7,237 nucleotides of DNA from CAYQJL01 sp964612295 (GCA_964612295.1 CAZTDY010000132.1:1-7237); one strand, 5' to 3'; shown: positions 1 through 6,373, numbered from the stretch's first letter. A program made the numbers and translations. Notes: generated from the sequence alone by a model not told the origin.

Positions 1-244
1 CTAGCTGGAGCCCCCTCAGGAACCACTCCGCATACGATTCCTGGCCTCCATAGGCGGGAACGGAGTAGACACCCCAGTGAATGAAGATGCCCAGCTTCGC
101 ATCCTGAAACCATGCAGGATAGGGACGGGCGCGCAGCGCCTCCCAGTCCGCCGCCCATGGTTCACGCGGGGGGTCTCCCTGGGCCGGGGTCAGAACCAGA
201 ACACACAGCACAACCAGAAACCCTGCGATCACCGCAAGTCTCAT
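1..244 (-). CDS. Secreted alpha-L-fucosidase, GH29 family (N-terminal part, 3' end off window)
   Basis: Reading from the ATG at 244-242 gives 81 residues before the left edge. Residues 1-23 form a signal peptide: MR, a hydrophobic core rich in V and L, then a likely cleavage near AQG/D; there is no good lipobox. From about residue 42 the sequence reads YPAWFQDAKLGIFIHWG (42-58), then VYSVPAY (59-65) and ESYAEWF (69-75). This is the hallmark start of the GH29 catalytic barrel, in which the FGIFIHWG-type strand with its His lines the fucose pocket. Family knowledge: GH29 enzymes hydrolyse terminal alpha-L-fucose by a retaining mechanism. The nucleophile and acid/base lie beyond the window, so activity cannot be judged. 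It follows the sugar symporter by only 14 nt and is probably co-transcribed with it. The product is inferred to act in the periplasm or outside the cell. A related GH29-like hydrolase with another specificity is possible. Confidence 0.86.
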   Translation of the reverse strand, partial: MRLAVIAGFLVVLCVLVLTPAQGDPPREPWAADWEALRARPYPAWFQDAKLGIFIHWGVYSVPAYGGQESYAEWFLRGLQL

Positions 245-251
245 CGCACTT

Positions 252-259
252 CTCCCCCC
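252..259 (-). promoter_or_regulatory. Ribosome-binding site of the fucosidase, touching the symporter stop codon
   Basis: On the minus strand GGGGGGAG lies 7 nt before the ATG at 244. Its first G is the last base of the symporter TAG (261-259). This contact suggests translational coupling of the fucosidase to the symporter and fixes the fucosidase start. Confidence 0.7.
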
Positions 260-2028
260 TACCAGAACAGGATGTACAGGGCCACCGTCGCCGCGAGAAT
301 CATGCCGCCGTATAGATACCGGCGCGGGTGAGGCGTGAGATCAATCTTGGCCTGGGGCAACGTGGTCGTTTCGGTGCGCGGATTGACAATGCTCATCACG
401 AGCATCACCACGAAGAGCACCCCCAAGATGATCGACATATGGTGCAGGTAGGTGATCTGCGTAAAGGCGAACAGCGTCGCCAAAGGTCCGGTGATCAGCT
501 CTGGAGACGCGTCACCCATAGCGCGGATCACATCCCCCCCGTCACCGATGGCGTATCCTCTGTCGGCCATGATCCACCCCGGCACCCGGAAAAGCGCATA
601 GAGCGCCGGGCCCAACAGCAACGAGACCTTGCCGGAGACGGCGGGCGCCTTACGCAGAAACAGACCGAAGAAGAACACAGCAACGATGGCCGGCGAAATG
701 AAGCCCCAGATCTCCTGGATGTAGTTGAAGACTCCCTCGAATCGCCCGGGGAGCGGCGCCAGCAAACAGGCAACCACTGCAATCACGGCCGTCGCGATCC
801 GCCCGGCCTTCACCTGCCCGAGCGCCGTGGCCCGCGGCCGGATGTACTTGCTGTACACGTCGATGGTGAACAGAGTCGAGGCGGAGTTGATTCCGGAGTT
901 GAAGGTTGACATGACGGCTCCGGCGAGCGCCGCCAGCATGACCCCGCGCAACATCGGGGGCATGATCTGCCGGATCAAGAACGGATAGGCCAGCTCGCCG
1001 GCCTTTGCCTGATCGCCCGCGGCTTGAGCGAGGATTTGATCACCAAAGGTCTGAAATGCGATGATCCCCGGCACGACGATGATGAAGGGGATGATCAGTT
1101 TCATGATGCAGGCCAGGAAGATCCCCTTCTGCCCGTCAGCCAGGGAGCGGGCCCCCAGCGTACGCTGGGTGATGAACTGGTTCATCCCCCAGTAGAAGAA
1201 GTTCGGGATCCAGATGCCGACGATCATGATCGTCCAGGGCATGTCGGGATCGCTGGCCGGTTTGATGGTGTGGAGCTTGTCCGCATTCGATGCGCGGAAA
1301 CTCTGCCAACCGTCGATGAGATTGCCGCCGGCCACACCGCCCTCGTCGCCGAGTGAGCCGCCGCCCACGTACTTGAGCCCTAAGTAGAGCACGATCGCCC
1401 CGCCAAGCATCAATGCCGATCCCTGGAGCAGGTCCGACCAGACCACCGCCTTCAGGCCGCCGTAGATCGTGTAGATCCCGGCGACGATCCCGATCAACCA
1501 GGCCCCGCCCCACATGGCCCACAGTTGAGCCTGTTCGGGAGAGAGCGAATAGCGCGCCTCCAGCATGCCGCTGAAGCCGAAGACCCCGTCGAGCCCGCGT
1601 GATCCGCTGTAGAGAACGGTGACCAGAACTGCGATCACGGTCAGCGCCATCAGGTACACGGACATGATCGTGCGCGTTTCCTTGTTGTACCGGTACTCGA
1701 GGAACTCGGGCATCGTGTAGATGCCGGCCCGAAGGAACTTGGGCAGGAGCCACCAGGCCACGATGACCAGGGTGATCACCGCGATCCACTCGTAGCTGGC
1801 CACGGCCAGCCCGAAGGACCCGAAGGCTGAACCGGCCATTCCGACGAAATGTTCGGTCGAGATATTCGACGCGATCAGGGAGAAGCCGATGAGCCACCAG
1901 GTGAGTTTGCGGCCCGCCAGGAAGTAGTCTTCGCCGCTCTTCTCCCGGCGGGAGGCATACAACGACACCGCCACGACCACGACCAGAAAACCCAAAAAAG
2001 CCGTCAGGTCGACCCACGTTAGCTGCAT
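259..2028 (-). CDS. Sodium/sugar symporter, SSS family (vSGLT-like)
   Basis: This 589-aa inner-membrane protein of the solute:sodium symporter family is full length and very like Vibrio SGLT, down to the final helix ending ILFW. Diagnostic pieces in order: DYFLAGRKLTWW (34-45), ASNISTEHFVGMAGS (53-67), ASYEW (77-81), GIYTMPEFLEYRYNK (102-116), IYGGLKAVVWSDL (188-200), NFFYWGMNQFITQRT (276-290), the KLIIPFIIVVPGI segment (310-322), MSTFNSGINSASTLFTIDVY (373-392) and NYIQEIWGFISP (435-446). Compared from memory with vSGLT, the sodium-site Ala62, Ile65 and Ser364/Ser365 correspond to A53, I56 and S374/T375. The sugar ligands Glu88, Asn260, Lys294 and Gln428 and the gate Tyr263 are kept as E80, N276, K310, Q438 and Y279, but Gln69 is H60 and Ser91 is A83. 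The protein should couple inward Na+ to sugar uptake. Its place just before a fucosidase suggests fucose, galactose or a related sugar; the exact substrate is inferred. A glycine-rich insert lies at 222-235. Confidence 0.96.
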   Translation of the reverse strand: MQLTWVDLTAFLGFLVVVVAVSLYASRREKSGEDYFLAGRKLTWWLIGFSLIASNISTEHFVGMAGSAFGSFGLAVASYEWIAVITLVIVAWWLLPKFLRAGIYTMPEFLEYRYNKETRTIMSVYLMALTVIAVLVTVLYSGSRGLDGVFGFSGMLEARYSLSPEQAQLWAMWGGAWLIGIVAGIYTIYGGLKAVVWSDLLQGSALMLGGAIVLYLGLKYVGGGSLGDEGGVAGGNLIDGWQSFRASNADKLHTIKPASDPDMPWTIMIVGIWIPNFFYWGMNQFITQRTLGARSLADGQKGIFLACIMKLIIPFIIVVPGIIAFQTFGDQILAQAAGDQAKAGELAYPFLIRQIMPPMLRGVMLAALAGAVMSTFNSGINSASTLFTIDVYSKYIRPRATALGQVKAGRIATAVIAVVACLLAPLPGRFEGVFNYIQEIWGFISPAIVAVFFFGLFLRKAPAVSGKVSLLLGPALYALFRVPGWIMADRGYAIGDGGDVIRAMGDASPELITGPLATLFAFTQITYLHHMSIILGVLFVVMLVMSIVNPRTETTTLPQAKIDLTPHPRRYLYGGMILAATVALYILFW

Positions 2029-2035
2029 AGACGGA

Positions 2036-2042
2036 TCCTTCC
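2036..2042 (-). promoter_or_regulatory. Ribosome-binding site of the symporter
   Basis: GGAAGGA on the minus strand ends 7 nt before the ATG at 2028-2026. It lies in the 39-nt gap after the aminotransferase stop codon. No terminator-like hairpin is visible in that gap, consistent with a shared transcript. Confidence 0.6.
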
Positions 2043-2067
2043 GTGCAACGCGACTTGGCCAACGACG

Positions 2068-3525
2068 TTATTGCGGCAGGAGGATCATTCGCCTGATTTG
2101 CTCGTGTTCACCCGCAATCAGCCGGTAGAAATACGACCCGGCCGGCGCAGGATAACCCTGATTGTCGAGGCCGTTCCACACCTGATTGTAGTGACCTACG
2201 GGACGCCGGCCCTTCACCAGTGTGCGAATCAGACGACCGTGGAGGTCGAAGATCTCCAGCTCCACCTCGGCCGTGTGGGCAAGATCGAATCCGATCCTTG
2301 TGCCTCCCCGGGCGGGATTGGGGAAATTGCCGTGGAGAGAGGTTCGAAGCGGGTTCGCGGGCTGGATGCCTCCCTGAGGAAACATGATGTTGCGCAGAGC
2401 TGCGATAAAGCCGTACATCTCGTCCATGGTGCCGCAGGACACGCGCAGCCACTCCGGCATGCCCCAGCCCGTGCGGACCTTGTAGCCCGCATCGTTGAGT
2501 GCGGATGCGACCTGTTCCGCATTGCCGACCCAAACCATGAAGAAGCTCGTTTCCGAAGGGATATACTCCAAGCTCATGCTGTCGAATTCGGCGTAGCAGT
2601 ACTGCTTGCCCTGGTTTATCAGATCGACCGTCGCGGTCACGTGATCCGTGTCGGTCAGCGCCGCCTTCGCCGCGGCCAGTCCAAGGCGATTCACCGTGCC
2701 CCACTGGTGCCAGGCCTGCATCGGTCCGATCTGGGACGGATCGGCAACCGCGTACCCGATCCGCATGCCGGCCAGTCCATAGACCTTGGAGAAGGTCCGG
2801 ATAATCACCAGGTTCTTGTAGGTCGCCAGCAGCGAGATCGCGCTGTCATAGTTGGGATCTTGTACAAAGTCGTGATAGGCCTCATCGACAATGACGGTCA
2901 CGGTCGGCGGCACCGCGGCCATGAAGGCTTCGATGTCGGCGATGGGCAATACCGTGGCCGTCGGATTGTTGGGATTGGTTATACAGACCGCAGTCGTGAA
3001 TTCGTCGATCTTGCTGGCCACGTCTGCCAGATCCACGCGGTGGTTCGCATCAAGATCCGAGATGATGGCGGTCGACCCCATGAATTCGGCATCTGAAGAA
3101 AACTGACCATAGGAGGGATAGGGACACACCACGTTGCCGTCAGGTCCGGAGAATGCATAGGCGCAGAGACGCAGGATCTCACTGGCGCCGGTTCCCGCGA
3201 TGATGTTGTTTCGGGCCAGGCCGAACATGTCCGCCAGGTCGTCGCGCAGCGACTCCGCAAACCAGTCGGTATACCGATGCGCCATGTCCACGTCGTCGAT
3301 CATGGCGGTCACGGCGGCGGGGGCGGGGCCCAACGGGTTTTCGTTGTAACAGAGACGCCCCGTGTAGTCCCTGAGGAGGCCGGGAGCGACAACGTTCGCA
3401 CCGGGAGTGGCCAGAACGGACGAGGGGCGAACCAGCGGAAGAGCAGCGCCCGCTGCCGCCATTCCAAAGAAGCTGCGGCGACTCAAACCGGACGATTCGC
3501 GGGACGAACGGGGGCGCAGACCCAT
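2068..3525 (-). CDS. Tat-exported HisC-like PLP aminotransferase with FlgD/T9SS-like C-terminal tail
   Basis: This is a 485-aa fold-type I PLP enzyme of the class I/II, histidinol-phosphate-aminotransferase-like group. The ATG at 3525 is chosen because AGGAGG (3536-3531) sits 5 nt upstream; the in-frame GTG at 3531 overlaps that site. Residues 15-20, SRRSFF, followed by an alanine-rich core and a cut near VLA/TP (about 39), form a twin-arginine signal. Catalytic landmarks: NENP (61-64), GTGAS (111-115) for the PLP phosphate, NPNNPTA (184-190), D214 and Y217 in VDEAYHDF, the Schiff-base lysine K247 in RTFSKVYGLAG, R255, and R361 in WLRVSCGT for the substrate carboxylate. All key residues are present; the usual G of NPNNPTG is A190. 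After a linker near 385, residues 393-485 form a separate tail with NFPNP (400-404), EIFDLHGRLIRTL, W450-N-G and AGSYFYRL, matching FlgD-Ig / T9SS type A sorting domains. Tat export would allow PLP loading in the cytoplasm. The substrate is unknown. It heads the tight cluster with the symporter and fucosidase. Confidence 0.93.
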   Translation of the reverse strand: MGLRPRSSRESSGLSRRSFFGMAAAGAALPLVRPSSVLATPGANVVAPGLLRDYTGRLCYNENPLGPAPAAVTAMIDDVDMAHRYTDWFAESLRDDLADMFGLARNNIIAGTGASEILRLCAYAFSGPDGNVVCPYPSYGQFSSDAEFMGSTAIISDLDANHRVDLADVASKIDEFTTAVCITNPNNPTATVLPIADIEAFMAAVPPTVTVIVDEAYHDFVQDPNYDSAISLLATYKNLVIIRTFSKVYGLAGMRIGYAVADPSQIGPMQAWHQWGTVNRLGLAAAKAALTDTDHVTATVDLINQGKQYCYAEFDSMSLEYIPSETSFFMVWVGNAEQVASALNDAGYKVRTGWGMPEWLRVSCGTMDEMYGFIAALRNIMFPQGGIQPANPLRTSLHGNFPNPARGGTRIGFDLAHTAEVELEIFDLHGRLIRTLVKGRRPVGHYNQVWNGLDNQGYPAPAGSYFYRLIAGEHEQIRRMILLPQ

Positions 3526-3530
3526 GACCA

Positions 3531-3536
3531 CCTCCT
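3531..3536 (-). promoter_or_regulatory. Ribosome-binding site that sets the aminotransferase start
   Basis: A consensus AGGAGG on the minus strand lies 5 nt before the ATG at 3525-3523. The alternative GTG start at 3531-3529 uses the last G of this site and so cannot be served by it. The 77-nt gap 3526-3602 also holds a -10-like TATCAT on the minus strand but no convincing -35, so a promoter of its own is possible but not shown. Confidence 0.8.
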
Positions 3537-3602
3537 ATGGAAGGGCGACAGACAGCATGATGACTACTCAATGATAGACCATGTGAGCGCGAAGAGGGTG
3601 TT

Positions 3603-4400
3603 TTAGAAGCGCGGCCCCACCCAACTCTTTTGCCTAGTGCTATTTCCCGCGTAATCGCTGGCAATGACCTCGATTCGGCCCGCTCGCGGCAGCAGGACCT
3701 TCCAGGCCTCGGTGTGCCCCTCTCCGGGGTCGCCCGCCTCCAGGCTGGCCGCCCGCTGGGCGTAGATTCCGATGCGGCCGGTGGGCAGGGCCTCGAGCTC
3801 GTCGTTGGTCACCTCCGGGGCTTCGTCCGGTGCCGGAGTCTGCCTCTGCGCCGTGGATCCGGATGAGTCGGCTTCGGTCTCCGGCCGCTGAAAGAAGAGC
3901 GCGGCCGGAATCGGCAGCCGGGCCTTGCCGCTTTTCTCCCCCAGGGATTCCGAGAGAGCCTGGGGTCCTCCCCCGGAACGTCTCAACTCCAGGGGGATCT
4001 CCTCGAGCGCCGGCATCTTGATCCGCACCGAACGCACGGCAACGGTCTCGGAGACCAGGATCGTGAGCTCCCCACCCTTGAGGCTCACCAGGGAATCGTC
4101 GACCTCCTCGATCGCCGGCTCACTCAGGAAATCCTGCAGCGCGACATGGTAGGGGGAAAACCGCCCCAGCAGCCGGGACAGACTCCGGTAGGCTCGGCGG
4201 TGGCGGGCCTCCTTTGCGAAGGCGACCGCTTCCTGAAACCGATCGAGCGTCTTCTGCCTCGTCTCCGTCGTGGGTTGCTTGGTCTTCTGTCCCCGCGGGC
4301 GATGGGAGACGATCGTCCGGTCCCCCTGCCGCCGCAGAACGAGGTCCCCGACCCGGCCGGTCACCCCGTCCAGGAGACTACCTTTCTTGATGACGCCCAT
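3603..4400 (-). CDS. Uncharacterised 265-aa protein: glycine-patterned N-terminus and C-terminal Ig-like strand
   Basis: I cannot assign a named function. The start is put at the ATG at 4400, because AAGGAGGG (4413-4406) precedes it; an ATG at 4418 lies upstream of that site. There is no signal peptide or membrane segment. Residues 1-21 read MGVIKKGSLLDGVTGRVGDLV, a glycine-spaced beta-like pattern. A basic stretch RPRGQKTKQ (34-42) and a helical segment TTETRQKTLDRFQEAVAFAKEA (44-65) follow. Residues 81-101 (FSPYHVALQDF..PAIEEVD) and 108-128 look like the start of a beta-sandwich. Residues 172-205 are a Pro/Glu/Thr/Ser-rich linker. The end, AGRIEVIASDYAGNSTRQKSW (240-260), is an Ig-like closing strand. 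From memory the start and end recall Bacteroidetes DUF6266-type proteins and other unnamed proteins whose C-terminal half carries an EVD then AxDxxGN pattern; this is a remote, untested resemblance. It lies 77 nt upstream of the aminotransferase on the same strand, so an operon link is possible but weaker than among the next three genes. Confidence 0.82.
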   Translation of the reverse strand: MGVIKKGSLLDGVTGRVGDLVLRRQGDRTIVSHRPRGQKTKQPTTETRQKTLDRFQEAVAFAKEARHRRAYRSLSRLLGRFSPYHVALQDFLSEPAIEEVDDSLVSLKGGELTILVSETVAVRSVRIKMPALEEIPLELRRSGGGPQALSESLGEKSGKARLPIPAALFFQRPETEADSSGSTAQRQTPAPDEAPEVTNDELEALPTGRIGIYAQRAASLEAGDPGEGHTEAWKVLLPRAGRIEVIASDYAGNSTRQKSWVGPRF

Positions 4401-4578
4401 GCCCACCCTCCTTGGCATCTCGACTGTCTATTGAATTGCCCAGCAGTCGATTCGGCGAATAACGGTTTCATCACGGCATTATCATGAGTTCAATGCGGCT
4501 ACAAGTGGGTTTCGGTCTCGCATCTCCTCCTCCGACATAGATCTGGTCGCCGATCCGCCGCCAGTGTAGGCTCGAAAC
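4401..4578 (+). promoter_or_regulatory. Divergent intergenic promoter region
   Basis: This 178-nt gap lies between a minus-strand gene (start 4400) and a plus-strand gene (start 4579), so at least two promoters should be here. It is visibly more AT-rich around 4425-4500 than the flanking genes. On the minus strand GATAAT (4483-4478) is a good -10 candidate, with TTGTAG 15 nt upstream as a poor -35; it would give a leader of about 70 nt for the 265-aa protein. No equally good plus-strand promoter was found. These are eye-read motifs only. Confidence 0.4.
4406..4413 (-). promoter_or_regulatory. Ribosome-binding site that sets the start of the 265-aa protein
   Basis: AAGGAGGG on the minus strand is followed about 6 nt later by ATG at 4400-4398. 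The longer reading from 4418 would place this site inside the coding region, so the shorter protein starting MGVIKKG is preferred. Confidence 0.75.
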
Positions 4579-5754
4579 ATGAGTGCACGTGGACCAGAGA
4601 GTGCTCCCCGCAGGCGATGGGCATGGCGGATCGGAAGCCTGGCTCAGATCCCGATCTACCTCCATTTCACCCTCCTTCTCCTGTTGGCCTGGGTGATCTG
4701 GACGGCGGTCAGGTCGGGAGGGGCGGTCGCGCCGCGCGTTCTGTTCGTGGTGGGGCTCTTCGCCTCGGTCTTCCTGCACGAGCTGGGGCACGCCCTGATG
4801 GCGCGCCGCTACGGCATCCGAGCGGCGGAGATCGTGCTCTACCCCTTCGGCGGCGTGGCCCGATTGCGGAGTATGGGGACCCCCCGGCAGGAGTTTTGGA
4901 TCTCGCTCGCGGGACCGATCGTCAGCATCCTGATCGGCCTTGTCCTGCTGGCCAGCTTCAACCTGACGGGCCGGTGGGATGCAGCCGGGCAGGTGCCCAA
5001 TACGCCCCGCGCCGTGCTTCAGTGGTTGATGATGGCGAACTTCGTACTGGCCGCCTTCAATCTGATCCCCGCCTTTCCGCTCGACGGCGGCCGAGTCCTG
5101 CGGGCGCTCCTCGCCGGGCGCATGGGGATCATGCGGGCGACGTCGCTGGCCGCCACCGTCGGGCAGGGATTCGCCATTCTCATGGGCCTGGCCGGTCTCT
5201 TCATGGGCCACTTCTTCCTGATGTTCATCGCGTTCTTCGTCTTCATCAGCGCGGGCCAAGAGGTCCTGATGCAACGCTCGCGGATCATCATGCGAGGGGT
5301 GCGAGTGGAAGATGCGATGATCACCCACTATGAGACGGTGCGTCACGCCGACACGCTCGGCCAGGCGGCCGATCTTCTCCTGGATAGCCACCAGCAGGAC
5401 TTCCCGGTGCTGGCCGGCGACGAAATCCTGGGCGTGCTGACCCGCCCGGGCCTGGTGCGGGGATTGGCCGACCATGGCCCGGATGCGTACATCTCCGGGT
5501 CGACCAGCCGGGCCTACATCGCCCTCTCCCCCAATGATCCGCTCCAGGTAACCTTGGAGCGGATGCAAGCCGGGCGGATGCGGGTGGCGTTGGTGCTGAC
5601 CGGTGTTGTGCGGGGAGGTGCAGAGGGCGCCCAACCTGAGGATGAGCGCCCTTCTGCGGAGCGGTTGGTTGGCATGCTGACCGAAGAGAACATCCAAGAA
5701 TATCTACAAGTCCACGAGGCGACCGGGGATGCTAGCGAGCTCCCTCGAGCCTAG
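4579..5754 (+). CDS. Site-2-type intramembrane zinc metalloprotease (M50) with two CBS domains
   Basis: This 391-aa protein is a full-length member of the CBS-containing S2P group of peptidase family M50. The N-terminus WAWRIGSLAQIPIYLHF (14-30) is typical. Membrane segments lie at about 29-44, 53-73, 106-127, 148-167 and 194-224. The zinc motif HELGH is at 67-71 inside the second segment. The third zinc ligand region NLIPAFPLDGGRVLRALL (161-178) supplies D169. YPFGGVARL (88-96) is the usual hairpin after the active-site helix. There is no PDZ domain. Residues 238-300 and 302-378 form a CBS pair, expected to bind an adenine nucleotide and control the protease; the second CBS contains a Gly/Glu-rich insert at 342-361. 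Family role: regulated cleavage of membrane-spanning substrates such as anti-sigma factors. The target cannot be read here, and no sigma/anti-sigma pair is nearby. The start has only a weak AGG 8 nt upstream. The 3' end overlaps a minus-strand gene by 23 nt. Confidence 0.96.
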   Translation: MSARGPESAPRRRWAWRIGSLAQIPIYLHFTLLLLLAWVIWTAVRSGGAVAPRVLFVVGLFASVFLHELGHALMARRYGIRAAEIVLYPFGGVARLRSMGTPRQEFWISLAGPIVSILIGLVLLASFNLTGRWDAAGQVPNTPRAVLQWLMMANFVLAAFNLIPAFPLDGGRVLRALLAGRMGIMRATSLAATVGQGFAILMGLAGLFMGHFFLMFIAFFVFISAGQEVLMQRSRIIMRGVRVEDAMITHYETVRHADTLGQAADLLLDSHQQDFPVLAGDEILGVLTRPGLVRGLADHGPDAYISGSTSRAYIALSPNDPLQVTLERMQAGRMRVALVLTGVVRGGAEGAQPEDERPSAERLVGMLTEENIQEYLQVHEATGDASELPRA

Positions 5755-5971
5755 GCAGAATGAGGTCGAAGCTCGCGGTGAGAATGACCTCCAGAGCCGG
5801 CTGACCAGCGTCGGAAGGGGCGGTCCTCAAGGCAGGCTGGCTCAACGCTCCCTTGGAATCGCCCGCTTCGTCGGCCGGTGGTTCTTTTTCAGAGGCACCG
5901 AAGTCATCCAGGCTCATGTTGTATCGATCATTCCAGACGGCGGCCGGCTGTTTGTTCTCTGTGCGCTGCAT
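5732..5971 (-). CDS. Small acidic protein of unknown function (79 aa)
   Basis: I do not recognise this protein. The case for a real gene is the strong AGGAGAGG site (5986-5979) 7 nt before its ATG, and its position 65 nt after another well-marked small gene on the same strand. The protein is hydrophilic and acidic in its first half, with NDRYNMSLDDFG (14-25) followed by EKEPPADEAGDSK (28-40). It then has a Pro/Ala/Ser-rich middle and ends in a short hydrophobic stretch ALEVILTASFDLILPRL (59-75). There is no signal peptide or clear membrane helix, and no cysteine. Its last 23 bases overlap the 3' end of the protease gene on the opposite strand, which may let the two transcripts interfere. A spurious frame is possible, since the two plus-strand frames over the same bases are also open but lack such a ribosome-binding site. 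Confidence 0.55.
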   Translation of the reverse strand: MQRTENKQPAAVWNDRYNMSLDDFGASEKEPPADEAGDSKGALSQPALRTAPSDAGQPALEVILTASFDLILPRLEGAR

Positions 5972-5978
5972 GACTTCA

Positions 5979-5986
5979 CCTCTCCT
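5979..5986 (-). promoter_or_regulatory. Ribosome-binding site of the 79-aa protein
   Basis: AGGAGAGG on the minus strand lies 7 nt before the ATG at 5971-5969. It is the main reason for treating the short downstream frame as a gene. Confidence 0.6.
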
Positions 5987-6036
5987 GTTTCAGCTGTCTC
6001 GTGCGTTTCCGATCTGTTCAGCGGCTGGTCGCGGTC

Positions 6037-6366
6037 CTACCGGCGAACCCAGGCCCAGTGACCCTTGACCCACACGCGGCGGCCGAACCGGTTCTTCTTC
6101 CAGTGACCCTTGATCCAGACCTTCTTCTGCGTCTTGATCTTGGCGGGCCGGATCACGACCGGCTTCACCTTCGGGGCGGGCTTCACCCAGACCACCGCTC
6201 GAACCGGGGCGATATGGAAGAAGACCGCCGGACGGGCGCTGGCCGCGGTCGGCAGAAGGAGCGCGCCGGCCAAGGCCAAGGCTGCGATCCAGGGGGCCTT
6301 CGAACGCTTCGGGGGAGCCGGGGTTTCGGTCTGCGTGGTGGTCATTGCGGTCGTCTGCGTCTTCAT
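6037..6366 (-). CDS. Small basic exported protein with two WxxGxW repeats (109 aa)
   Basis: The ATG at 6366 is chosen because GGAGGA (6379-6374) sits 7 nt upstream; the frame stays open further upstream to about 6540, but without such a site. Residues 1-20 are a Thr/Gln/Pro-rich leader, followed by KRSK and a hydrophobic stretch (25-41) ending TAASARP, which fits a signal peptide cut near ASA/R (about 44). The mature part is strongly basic and has valine/proline runs such as VKPAPKVKPVVIRPAKIK (61-78). Two near-identical units VWIKGHW (83-89) and VWVKGHW (98-104) follow, 15 residues apart. These match the W-x-x-G-x-W repeat family seen in small secreted bacterial proteins; its function is not well established. 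The 20-residue extension before the hydrophobic core is longer than usual for a Sec signal. It may share a transcript with the 79-aa gene downstream. Inferred location: periplasm or cell surface. Confidence 0.82.
   Translation of the reverse strand: MKTQTTAMTTTQTETPAPPKRSKAPWIAALALAGALLLPTAASARPAVFFHIAPVRAVVWVKPAPKVKPVVIRPAKIKTQKKVWIKGHWKKNRFGRRVWVKGHWAWVRR
6055..6120 (-). repeat. Two 21-nt direct repeats encoding the WxxGxW units
   Basis: The copies at 6055-6075 and 6100-6120 share 19 of 21 bases, with the first 14 (plus strand ccagtgacccttga) identical. They start 45 nt apart, exactly 15 codons, and encode VWVKGHW and VWIKGHW. This indicates a recent in-frame internal duplication, or strong selection on the motif. 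Confidence 0.85.
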
Positions 6367-6373
6367 GTGTTTA

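Noticed and set aside
1136..2062. A 308-codon minus-strand open frame overlapping the symporter
   Set aside because: It is a shifted reading of the symporter gene: Arg/Gly/His-rich, with no family resemblance, while the overlapping frame is a clear SSS transporter.
2071..3096. A 341-codon plus-strand open frame
   Set aside because: It is antisense to the aminotransferase, without a ribosome-binding site or recognisable domain. Long antisense frames are expected in GC-rich genes.
3526..3531. GTG start two codons upstream for the aminotransferase
   Set aside because: The GTG overlaps the AGGAGG ribosome-binding site; the ATG at 3525 has correct spacing.
3580..3620. GCGC-rich sequence at the end of the 265-aa gene as a terminator
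   Set aside because: The GCGC pieces do not form a stable stem followed by a T-run in the direction of transcription.
4471..5697. A 408-codon minus-strand open frame
   Set aside because: It is the antisense shadow of the M50 protease: low-complexity His/Gln/Asp/Arg composition and no motif.
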